IMG/VR virus record: IMGVR_UViG_3300031963_000540
Coordinates: 1 to 33,893 of that record
DNA from: a virus
Reading direction: 5' to 3' (one strand)
DNA length: 33,893 bases
Shown: piece after piece, positions 1 through 7,427 of the stretch
Layout: the number at the start of each line of letters is the position of its first letter
Position numbering within the stretch: the stretch's first letter is position 1
Notes under the pieces: generated by a model
Seen by the model: only the letters and a program-made list of their open reading frames with translations
The model's database searches: none
Told to the model about the DNA's origin: nothing
Made by a program: the position numbers and the translations under genes

Positions 1-1253
<1,253 letters not shown>

Positions 1254-1257
<4 letters not shown>

Positions 1258-1541
1258 GAGGATATCTTCCTTAATGCTGCAGCAGCAGCTAATCCACTGC
1301 TAGATGCTAATTGATTACATACTCCAGTAAAATCTTTCCAAGCAGACTTATTAGTGTTACCAGCAATCTGATTTAAAACACCAACAGTATCTGAGACAGT
1401 TAAGGTAACTGATCGCTGAGCAGCCCATTGGCGAGCAGCCAATGCTTCTCCTACCATTGCTGCAGGATCTCTATAAGTGCCACCATTGGCAAGGCGATTT
1501 AACTCATCGCTGAGGGTTGTACCTGCTACACCTAGTGCCAC
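1254..1541 (-). CDS. Hypothetical Ala-rich virion-region protein
   Basis: A 95-aa protein that begins at GTG 1541. An AAGGAG Shine-Dalgarno sits about seven bases upstream and overlaps the stop of the preceding mini-gene. It is rich in Ala, Leu, Ser and Asn, predicted mainly helical, and ends in an Ala-rich stretch (GLAAAAALRKISS). No catalytic motif or membrane segment is visible. It sits between the Lys-rich mini-genes and the fibre genes and overlaps the next gene by ATGA. I do not recognise the family; a minor structural or assembly protein is the likeliest role from context. Confidence 0.7.
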
Positions 1542-1551
1542 TTATTTCTCC

Positions 1552-1716
1552 TTACTTCTTTTTCTTCTTGGATACTGCTGCGTTATCTACCAGATTTGGA
1601 TATGGTCTACCAGCAGCCTTTGCTCTTGCCTTAGCAGCACTCTTCTGTGCTGGCGTTAACTTCTTAGAAGTTTTCTTAGGGTTCTTCTTATCCCAAAACG
1701 CTACTTTCTTTTTCAT
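1552..1716 (-). CDS. Lys-rich mini-protein (54 aa)
   Basis: The protein starts MKKKVAFWDKKNPKKT and ends in a run of lysines (SKKKKK), with about one third Lys and almost no acidic residues. The centre carries an Ala/Lys helix-like segment (PAQKSAAKARAKAAGR). The ATG at 1716 overlaps the upstream TGA (ATGA). The stop lies directly in front of the SD of the next gene. It is one of five adjacent strongly basic short proteins in this late operon. A nucleic-acid-binding or virion-packaged role is an inference from charge. Confidence 0.7.
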   Translation of the reverse strand: MKKKVAFWDKKNPKKTSKKLTPAQKSAAKARAKAAGRPYPNLVDNAAVSKKKKK

Positions 1717-1991
1717 TTGCACTTACAATCCCAAGCCCGTAGAGACTTGTTTATTCTAGAGTTTGGATCTTTCGCTGTCTTAGCAGAGGTCAGTTTAGAT
1801 TTCATTCCGCACATACGACCACAGAAAGACTTACGCCTGCCTGCAGCTTTAGGTGATCTCTTAGCCTCAGCCTTTTTAACTGGAGGTTTAAGATTCATAC
1901 CTTGTGCTTTAGCAGATGCTCTGCCCTTAGCGTTTAATCCACCTTTAGGATTCTTACCTGCTTTTCTTTGCCAGGCTGGACTCTTTGCCAT
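1713..1991 (-). CDS. DUF6321-type conserved phage protein
   Basis: The protein starts MAKSPAWQRKAGKNPKGGLN and contains the hallmark C-terminal block FCGRMCGMKSKLTSAKTAKD followed by PNSRINKSLRAWDCKC. This arrangement (KSPAWQRKEGKN..GGLN near the start, FCxRMxGM..KLTSAKT..DPNSRINKSLR near the end) is the widespread phage family I recall as DUF6321, function unknown. It has five Cys in the second half, perhaps metal-binding, and is very basic. I chose ATG 1991 (92 aa). A TTG nine bases further upstream would add MEH. It overlaps the mini-gene upstream by 38 bases and the next one by ATGA. Confidence 0.85.
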   Translation of the reverse strand: MAKSPAWQRKAGKNPKGGLNAKGRASAKAQGMNLKPPVKKAEAKRSPKAAGRRKSFCGRMCGMKSKLTSAKTAKDPNSRINKSLRAWDCKCK

Positions 1992-2112
1992 ATGCTCCAA
2001 ACTTTCCTAGTACTGATCTGATAGTTCCATTCTTATTAAGACGAACTACCATTCCATCCTTTATTTGGATAGGGTTAAAACCATCGTGGCGTTTGTATTT
2101 GCCAGATGACAT
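1954..2112 (-). CDS. Basic mini-protein (52 aa)
   Basis: The protein starts MSSGKYKRHDGFNPIQIKDG, followed by MVVRLNKNGTIRSVLGKFG, and ends SLAKKSR. It overlaps the following DUF6321-type gene by 38 bases in another frame and shares one base with the gene upstream (TAATG at 2112). The middle part has the alternating pattern of a small beta-hairpin, and the last residues are basic. No family recognised. Retained as real because of the coupled start and the fit in the tightly packed series. Confidence 0.65.
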   Translation of the reverse strand: MSSGKYKRHDGFNPIQIKDGMVVRLNKNGTIRSVLGKFGAYGKESSLAKKSR

Positions 2113-2279
2113 TACTTCTTCTTGGACTTCTTCTTAGACATTCCTGCCTCTGAAAGAGCAATAGCAATTGCTTGCTTACGGGACTTAACCTTCTTGGCAG
2201 ACTTGCCAATATTAAGTTCGCCCTTCTTGTACTCTCTCATTACTTTGGCAACCTTCTTAGCGCCTTTGGCTTTCTTCAT
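2112..2279 (-). CDS. DUF6496-type Lys-rich phage protein
   Basis: A 55-aa protein with the pattern KVAKVMREYKKGELNIG, then KVKSRKQAIAIALSEAG, then a Lys tail. The conserved KVMREFK.GEL and SRKQAIAIALSEAG blocks are the hallmark of a short phage and bacterial family I recall as DUF6496, function unknown. The ATG at 2279 overlaps the upstream stop (ATGA), and its own TAA shares a base with the next ATG. Strong positive charge and virion-module location suggest nucleic-acid contact, which is not demonstrated. Confidence 0.85.
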   Translation of the reverse strand: MKKAKGAKKVAKVMREYKKGELNIGKSAKKVKSRKQAIAIALSEAGMSKKKSKKK

Positions 2280-2440
2280 TGGCGAGGTGCTGCCTTTGCA
2301 GGAGATCCAGTCTGGATTGAATCGTAGGTCATATACTTACGATTAGATTCCTCTTGGCGCTCTGCATTTGGATATACTTCTAACTTAACATTTAGGTCTG
2401 GGCGAGTCTCGTAAGTTACGCCATCATCTGTATCTTTCAT
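2276..2440 (-). CDS. Hypothetical mini-protein (54 aa)
   Basis: The protein reads MKDTDDGVTYETRPDLNVKL, then EVYPNAERQEESNRKYMTYD, ending SPAKAAPRQ. Unlike its basic neighbours it is acidic to neutral. It is joined by TAATG overlap to the Lys-rich gene upstream (2440) and by ATGA overlap to the DUF6496-type gene downstream. No domain recognised. Its likely interest is as an acidic partner in a string of basic mini-proteins. Confidence 0.65.
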   Translation of the reverse strand: MKDTDDGVTYETRPDLNVKLEVYPNAERQEESNRKYMTYDSIQTGSPAKAAPRQ

Positions 2441-2559
2441 TATTTTTTCTTTCCCATCTTTTTCATTGCCATTTTGGCACCTGATTTTTTAGCGGCTTTT
2501 TTAGCCATTGCTTTTCCCTTTTTTGTGTATGGGAATTTTTTTCCATCTACCATTGGCAT
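2440..2559 (-). CDS. Lys/Met-rich mini-protein (39 aa)
   Basis: The protein starts MPMVDGKKFPYTKKGKAMAK and then has alternating Lys and Ala/Met to the end (AMKKMGKKK). The opening M(P)MV(D/G)GKKFPYTxKGK is a pattern I recall from many environmental phages, function unknown. An AAGGGG-type SD lies about eight bases upstream and overlaps the TAA of the preceding gene. The TAA shares one base with the next ATG. Extreme basic character suggests DNA or RNA binding in the virion. Confidence 0.75.
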   Translation of the reverse strand: MPMVDGKKFPYTKKGKAMAKKAAKKSGAKMAMKKMGKKK

Positions 2560-2562
2560 TGT

Positions 2563-2844
2563 TTACCCCTTATAGGTTAGGTTGATTCCGTCAAATGCTT
2601 TGCCAGCTTTGTCGGAAAGTGAGACTGCGGCATCAATATCTTTCTGCCTTGTGGATCTAGGTTCCATACCCTGCTTAACTGCAGAGTAATAACTGCTTAA
2701 TTCTTTTTCATCCTTCTTAACTTTATCTTGATCCCATCCAGTTTTAGTAGGTGACACACCTACGAACATTGGAGTATTCTGCTTTAAACATTCAGCATAA
2801 CTTTGGTGATCTTTTGTCTTACAACTTGATGTGCAATTATTCAT
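2563..2844 (-). CDS. Conserved phage protein with CxxxC-HxxYxxC motif
   Basis: A 93-aa protein starting MNNCTSSCKTKDHQSYAECL. Cys4, Cys8, His13 and Cys19 form a compact CxxxC...H...C pattern that could bind a metal. The rest is charged and probably helical (DQDKVKKDEKELSSYYSAVK). I recall this N-terminal motif from uncultured phage genomes as a conserved hypothetical. It follows the 107-aa gene by TAATG overlap, within the post-capsid block. A small virion or head-completion role is inferred from position. Confidence 0.75.
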   Translation of the reverse strand: MNNCTSSCKTKDHQSYAECLKQNTPMFVGVSPTKTGWDQDKVKKDEKELSSYYSAVKQGMEPRSTRQKDIDAAVSLSDKAGKAFDGINLTYKG

Positions 2845-3167
2845 TAAATGTTTTCCAAGTACTGACTATAACCAGCGTTAATTAAAATCTGTGCTGCGGA
2901 GTCATCTATCTCGTAGGTATGTCCGCCCATATAAACTGCATCTGCATTTGCTATATCATCTTGATAAGGAAATCTTGTTGCTGTAACTGTGGTTCCATTT
3001 ACTAGAAGAGTTACACCTCTAGGTATATCTGTTAAGAAAGGATTTGTAACACCAGTATATGTTCCACCAGTGATAGGTCTTCCAGCAATTCTTGAGTATG
3101 GTGTGTCTTGGTTATCTGCAGTGATCCAAGTTTCCCACTCCCAAGGAGTTGTAAGTCTATAAGTCAC
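2844..3167 (-). CDS. Hypothetical post-capsid virion protein (possible head-tail adaptor or decoration)
   Basis: A 107-aa beta-rich protein, first gene after the major capsid gene. The segment GVTLLVNGTTVTATRFPYQD, then YMGGHTYEIDDSAAQILINA, looks like a small beta-sandwich followed by a short helix. No known motif allows a firm family call. The position right after the capsid gene and before the small basic genes suits a decoration, head-completion or adaptor protein. It is separated from the capsid gene by a perfect 9-bp hairpin (3187-3208). Its ATG follows an AAAGG-type SD. Confidence 0.7.
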   Translation of the reverse strand: MTYRLTTPWEWETWITADNQDTPYSRIAGRPITGGTYTGVTNPFLTDIPRGVTLLVNGTTVTATRFPYQDDIANADAVYMGGHTYEIDDSAAQILINAGYSQYLENI

Positions 3168-3186
3168 ATTTACCTTTCTTGTAGAA

Positions 3187-3208
3187 CAGGGGCGGTCTCC
3201 CGCCCCTG
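3187..3208 (-). terminator. GC-rich hairpin directly after the capsid gene
   Basis: On the minus strand CAGGGGCGG, loop GAGA, CCGCCCCTG gives a perfect nine-base-pair stem with a GNRA-type tetraloop. It lies 17 bases past the capsid stop and ahead of the next gene. There is no U-run (TTCTACAAG follows), so it is more likely a partial terminator or 3' mRNA stabiliser than a full stop. Either would raise capsid expression over downstream genes. Confidence 0.6.
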
Positions 3209-3224
3209 CCTATTAAACAGTTGT

Positions 3225-4166
3225 TTAGGCTGTTGCTGTTGACTCAATACGGTATAGAGCTGCTTCGCGGAGTCTTGCGAATCCACCGAAGTAGTACCAA
3301 CCGATTGTACGGAAGCGACGAAGCAAGTCAACCTCTGGACCAATGATGGTAGAGATGTCTTGTGCCTTTGCCTCTGCCAGAGCCTCGCGGCCTGCAATTA
3401 CTGCTCTGTAAACATTTACAGATGGTGAAGCACCGTTGCTTACGATAGGAATACGAGGTGTTTCAATAACCATCGCACCCTCAATTACGCCAACTGCACC
3501 AGGGATAATTGTCTTTGACACATTGTCTGTGTACTTAACGATATCCTGGAATCCGCCTGTTCCTGACTCAGCGCGAAGATCGGCTGCTTGACGAGGATGT
3601 AGGTATGCTACATATAGTTCGCCCATACGAGGCACAGCCTTGTTGGTGCGAAGTTCTGTAACAGCCTTACGGATATTAGCAACTGTGATTGTATCGCCAG
3701 TTGTTAAATCAGAAGTTGTTGTGTTTCCAGTTCCTGCGTAGATAACGTTTGTGCCACCTGTTAGAACTGAAGCCACTACAGAGTCAATAGAATCTGCAGC
3801 GTTATAAGCGATGATATCTGCAAGAGCAGCATCTACATCGTTGAAAGAAGTTAGGTTTAACTTCTTAGTTGTTGTTACGGCTGAACCGTACTCTTGAAGT
3901 GTTACTGTAACCTGTGATGGGTTACCTAAAGCTACGGATGAAGCATCTTGTTCCTCAGTCAATGTTGCTGTGACTTGTGCTAAGTCAGAATAGATTGAGA
4001 ATACAACTGATGATCCAGGCATAGCTTGCTGTACTGGCTTAACATCTGCAATTGATCGCATTACTGGAATGGATCGTAGTGCCATACGAACGTATTGATC
4101 ATACGCGGTCTGGACTAATGCGGTAATGTCACCTGTACCAGTAATTGTACCTGCTGGTAGTGTCAT
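3225..4166 (-). CDS. Major capsid protein, N4-gp56 type (HK97 fold)
   Basis: A 313-aa protein that forms the icosahedral shell. The N-terminus (GDITALVQTAYDQYVRMALR), the mid-region YVAYLHPRQAADLRAE and the C-terminal GWYYFGGFARLREAALYRIE block match the N4-gp56 family of HK97-fold capsid proteins. Length is at the short end of the family, with no long N-terminal delta domain, in line with a separate scaffold gene just upstream (4195-4662). The start at 4166 has an AAAGG element about ten bases upstream. A strong hairpin follows the stop. The call rests on family patterns recalled from sequence, not a search. Confidence 0.92.
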   Translation of the reverse strand: MTLPAGTITGTGDITALVQTAYDQYVRMALRSIPVMRSIADVKPVQQAMPGSSVVFSIYSDLAQVTATLTEEQDASSVALGNPSQVTVTLQEYGSAVTTTKKLNLTSFNDVDAALADIIAYNAADSIDSVVASVLTGGTNVIYAGTGNTTTSDLTTGDTITVANIRKAVTELRTNKAVPRMGELYVAYLHPRQAADLRAESGTGGFQDIVKYTDNVSKTIIPGAVGVIEGAMVIETPRIPIVSNGASPSVNVYRAVIAGREALAEAKAQDISTIIGPEVDLLRRFRTIGWYYFGGFARLREAALYRIESTATA

Positions 4167-4194
4167 TTAAGCACTTGCCTTTCGTTGGATTGGT

Positions 4195-4662
4195 TTATAA
4201 ACCAGACTGCCTAATTACTGCATCCAACTCTTCTCGGCTATTAGCGTTTAACAACTTCTGCATAATATCTGCCTGAGCATTAGGTGAATTACCTTGCTCT
4301 GCAGCATTAGTCATACGTTGGTATTGCTTAGCCTGTGCTGGATCCACATTGGCTGTTTGGTTCTCAGTAGTTTGAATCCCGAAAACATCGGCATTTGATT
4401 CAAGCCACTTTGATACAGACTCCTCAGTTGGGTCTATATCCTGTGGGATAAACGAAGCGATCTTCGTATTTACCCCGCGAGCTGCGAGGGCATCCTTGAT
4501 TGCTCTTTCGCGCTGCGATTTATTAAGACCTTCAAACTGAGCCTTTAATTCGGCTAGTTCTTTTTCCTTTTGTTTATTCGCTTTGCGTAGTTGCTTGATA
4601 AGGTCTGTAGATGTATCAACATTATTGTTGTCATCTTCATCCTCGTAGTCGTAGTTGGACAT
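4195..4662 (-). CDS. Capsid scaffolding protein
   Basis: A 155-aa acidic protein, mostly helical and without Cys. It has an acidic N-terminus (MSNYDYEDEDDNNN), a coiled-coil segment around residues 22-55 (KANKQKEKELAELKAQFEGL), a central globular part and a C-terminal helix (REELDAVIRQSGL). Composition and the place immediately upstream of the capsid gene are classic for a scaffold that templates procapsid assembly. The start at 4662 has a GGGAG SD seven bases upstream. The gene follows a 123-base gap with two inverted repeats. Confidence 0.85.
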   Translation of the reverse strand: MSNYDYEDEDDNNNVDTSTDLIKQLRKANKQKEKELAELKAQFEGLNKSQRERAIKDALAARGVNTKIASFIPQDIDPTEESVSKWLESNADVFGIQTTENQTANVDPAQAKQYQRMTNAAEQGNSPNAQADIMQKLLNANSREELDAVIRQSGL

Positions 4663-4699
4663 AGTCCATCTCCCATTCTGTTTGTAGTTGCGCGGACCT

Positions 4700-4776
4700 C
4701 ATATAGATTTGGGGATTTCTATATGGCTTCCACTACTGGTCTTGTTATCGCTCTAATGGGCCAGTCGTTCCATTAG
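4700..4776 (-). repeat. Two inverted repeats in the scaffold/capsid leader
   Basis: The 123-base gap before the scaffold gene holds two perfect inverted repeats. Arms CATATAGA/TCTATATG lie at 4700-4707 and 4718-4725. Arms CTAATGG/CCATTAG lie at 4753-4759 and 4770-4776. Both have 10-base loops. Neither is followed by a U-run. They could be paired operator half-sites or RNA hairpins that set capsid-operon expression. No convincing -35/-10 pair is visible. Confidence 0.5.
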
Positions 4777-4785
4777 CAGGCCTAG

Positions 4786-5955
4786 TTAAAAGGAGCCAGC
4801 CCTATCTCGGCTTAGCGCTCCTCCAGTCAATCCAGATTGTCCAGCAAACTGCGCTTCTTCTAGAGCGGTTAATCTCTTGCGCTTTGCTGTTGCTTCTGGA
4901 GCATAAGTTAATCCAAATAATTCTTCTTCTGCAGTTCTTTGTGTGTAAGGTGATTCATCATAGAATCCAGCAAGTTGTGATCCTCGTTCAATTAGAGGAA
5001 CTGCTGCTTGGTATCCTTGTCTTGCTCTCTCTGCAGTAACACCAAATTTAGCAAGTTCTTCTGCTCTAGCAACATCAGTTGCAAGACCAGCACCAAGTGC
5101 TGCGCCACCAATCTCTGCTGCAGTTACCTTACGCTTGATATCTGCTAATCCTTTTTCTGGATCTAAGGTATAGGCAAGGATATCTGAGTTACTAATATCA
5201 GGATAGAATTGTTTTAACGCATCCTTGACCTGTGATGGGGCGTTGATAACTCTGTTCTGTGCTGTAGCAATACGATCTTCTAACTCAGCAGCAGACACAT
5301 CTCCAGAGATAAGTTTCTCAAATCCTTCTTGACGGCCAAGATCACCCTTTGCATAATAAGATGCAGGTAATCCATAGTTACGCATAATAGATTGATACCC
5401 ATCTTCCAATGATAGATATTCAGCCTCTGATAATGCTCTTAATCCTTTTCCAATACGAGCAGCATTAGCAGCAAAGCGTTTCTTATAAGGTTCTGTTTGA
5501 CGTAACCTAACAGCAAACTCTGATGGAGAAACATTCTCTTGAATTAAAGTTTTTAAAGGATCTACTAAAGCTTCAAGACCATACTGAGCAAACTGTGATC
5601 TTAATAGATCAAATGCGGATTGACGATTCTGTAATGCTTGATCTGCGGCTAACTTAGCATCTTGTTGTGCTTTATATTGTTCAGCAGTAAGAGTATTTCC
5701 GCCTCCAGTACTGCCACCCCCGCCACCGCCAGTATCAATTTTTACTGGTGTACCAGAAGAAATATCATAACCAAGAGTCTTTGCATAATCTTGGATAGCA
5801 GTTACTGATTTATCAATACCAGAAGTTACAGCAGCTAATTGTTTATTTATCTCTGCTTGAGTATAAGTTTTTTCTTGAGCAGGTTTTTTAATAACAGATT
5901 TTTTAGGTTCTTGAAATAGTGGATTACCTGAGCCGTAAACAAAGTTAGTAGCCAT
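4786..5955 (-). CDS. Probable internal/ejection-type virion protein (389 aa)
   Basis: The N-terminal region is polar and helical, with an early Lys/Pro-rich segment. A Gly/Ser linker around residues 76-86 (GGGGGGSTGGG) precedes a largely alpha-helical body (QYKAQQDAKLAADQALQNRQ; SEFAVRLRQTEPYKKRFAAN; DGYQSIMRNYGLPASYYAKG). The C-terminus again is polar (TGGALSRDRAGSF). No enzyme motif. The EFAVRLRQTEPYKKRF segment resembles FLTEIILSTPEYKQRKE in the next protein (5958-7409), hinting at a shared module. Position between portal and scaffold suggests a minor virion protein packed in the head. Confidence 0.65.
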   Translation of the reverse strand: MATNFVYGSGNPLFQEPKKSVIKKPAQEKTYTQAEINKQLAAVTSGIDKSVTAIQDYAKTLGYDISSGTPVKIDTGGGGGGSTGGGNTLTAEQYKAQQDAKLAADQALQNRQSAFDLLRSQFAQYGLEALVDPLKTLIQENVSPSEFAVRLRQTEPYKKRFAANAARIGKGLRALSEAEYLSLEDGYQSIMRNYGLPASYYAKGDLGRQEGFEKLISGDVSAAELEDRIATAQNRVINAPSQVKDALKQFYPDISNSDILAYTLDPEKGLADIKRKVTAAEIGGAALGAGLATDVARAEELAKFGVTAERARQGYQAAVPLIERGSQLAGFYDESPYTQRTAEEELFGLTYAPEATAKRKRLTALEEAQFAGQSGLTGGALSRDRAGSF

Positions 5956-5957
5956 TA

Positions 5958-7409
5958 TTACCCCTGAAATCCAAAGTCTTGAAAGACTTTACCGACTGAT
6001 TGAAATACATCTTCTATAGCATTGTTGGTATATTGCCAACGAGCATCTTTACGAAGTGCCTTTTGGAACTCATATAAAGACATTTCTTTATCTGGACCAA
6101 TAGCAGCCCGTAATGTTGGATCTGATAAAGATATAGTTGCTGGATTTATCTCTAAAGTTGTAGCCATAGCATTTTTATATGGAGAAAATACTGTTTCTAA
6201 ATCTATACCTTGATCTAATAATGCACCCACTTTATCTGGTAAACCTAGTTTAGCAGTACTGCGAATTAACTGTTTAAAAGAATCAGCCTTCTCGCCAGAC
6301 TCAATACGTTTAACCCAGTCTTCAACACTAGCACCAAAGTTCTTATCTAAATCTAAACCATTAGCCTTTGCAGTATTAGCAAGGTCCTGACGAATAGTAC
6401 TTTGCTTACTCTCTTTACGTTGCTTATATTCAGGTGTTGATAGAATGATCTCAGTTAGGAACTGTCCTCTATCTATACCACCAGTAGATACGCCATTAAT
6501 AGTCTTAGATGGGTTATCTTTTTCTGCTTTATTAAGTCTAGGTGTTAACTTCTTAATTTCTTCAGGTGTGGCATATCTACCCAATAAAGACTGGAATACT
6601 TGATTTATATATCCAGCAGCCTCTGTTGGAGATGAGATACTTACTGTGGTAGTTGCCCCACCACCAAGACCCTTAATAGCATTTGTTTCAATCTTCTTAA
6701 GATCTAAGAATTTATTGAAAGGGATCTCTTCTTTCCACTCTTGACTACGAGCTTGATTAGCAAGAATGGCTTGTTGGTAGGCATCGCGTAATTGATCATT
6801 ATAGATACCAGTAGTAGGAGCCTTAAAACCAGCAGCATTTAATTTAGTTGCTAAATCTAAACGCTCTGGATCTGATAACGCCTTTAGTGCTCCTGGAACA
6901 TTGGTTGCTTCAGTTACATAATCTCTATAGGTTACCTTAGTTTCGCCCTTGCCTTGAGCTTGGTCAGTTACAACCTCAGCCTTAGGAGCATACTTACCAG
7001 TACCAGCAATCTTTTGATTAAGATCATCAATCCTAGAATCAATTAAACTGGTATCTTGCCCCGCTCCAGCAAGTGCATCTCTATCCTTTAGAGCATCTTT
7101 AAGTCTACCTTCATCAGTTGATCTAGTAGCCTGTAATGCTTTCTGATCAATAGATGCTCTATTTGTATTGTAGAAATTAGTAGCAGCGTTTTCTGCAGTA
7201 AGTCTTGCTTGTTCAGCTTCGTTAAAAGCAGCCTGTGCCAAAGCCAAAGCATCCTTAGTTTGTTGCACAACAGTAGCACCAGCACTTGCTGGAACTCCAG
7301 CAGCAGCCCTTTGTGCGTTAGTAAGAGCAGCCTTAGCTTTAGTAGATCTGCTACGGGCTTGCTTTACTGTGCTTTCATTCTTTAGATACTGTTCAAGACT
7401 AACGGCCAT
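5958..7409 (-). CDS. Probable internal virion protein with coiled coil (483 aa)
   Basis: The first 140 or so residues are a long Ala/Lys/Gln-rich coiled coil (SRSTKAKAALTNAQRAA; LALAQAAFNEAEQARLTAEN). The rest is mixed helical, with a block AAGYINQVFQSLLGRYATPE and FLTEIILSTPEYKQRKES, a pattern seen in short helical repeat modules such as DUF4214-like segments; this assignment is weak. No catalytic motif. Adjacent to the 1623- and 389-aa genes, with which it probably forms a virion-internal or tail-conduit complex. The preceding gap carries an AGGGAG-type SD. Confidence 0.65.
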   Translation of the reverse strand: MAVSLEQYLKNESTVKQARSRSTKAKAALTNAQRAAAGVPASAGATVVQQTKDALALAQAAFNEAEQARLTAENAATNFYNTNRASIDQKALQATRSTDEGRLKDALKDRDALAGAGQDTSLIDSRIDDLNQKIAGTGKYAPKAEVVTDQAQGKGETKVTYRDYVTEATNVPGALKALSDPERLDLATKLNAAGFKAPTTGIYNDQLRDAYQQAILANQARSQEWKEEIPFNKFLDLKKIETNAIKGLGGGATTTVSISSPTEAAGYINQVFQSLLGRYATPEEIKKLTPRLNKAEKDNPSKTINGVSTGGIDRGQFLTEIILSTPEYKQRKESKQSTIRQDLANTAKANGLDLDKNFGASVEDWVKRIESGEKADSFKQLIRSTAKLGLPDKVGALLDQGIDLETVFSPYKNAMATTLEINPATISLSDPTLRAAIGPDKEMSLYEFQKALRKDARWQYTNNAIEDVFQSVGKVFQDFGFQG

Positions 7410-7427
7410 TAGGCATTATCTCCCTGT

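Noticed and set aside
1717-2010. Plus-strand frame antisense to the DUF6321-like gene
   Set aside because: The opposite strand carries a recognised conserved family and coupled starts. The plus frame has no SD and no context.
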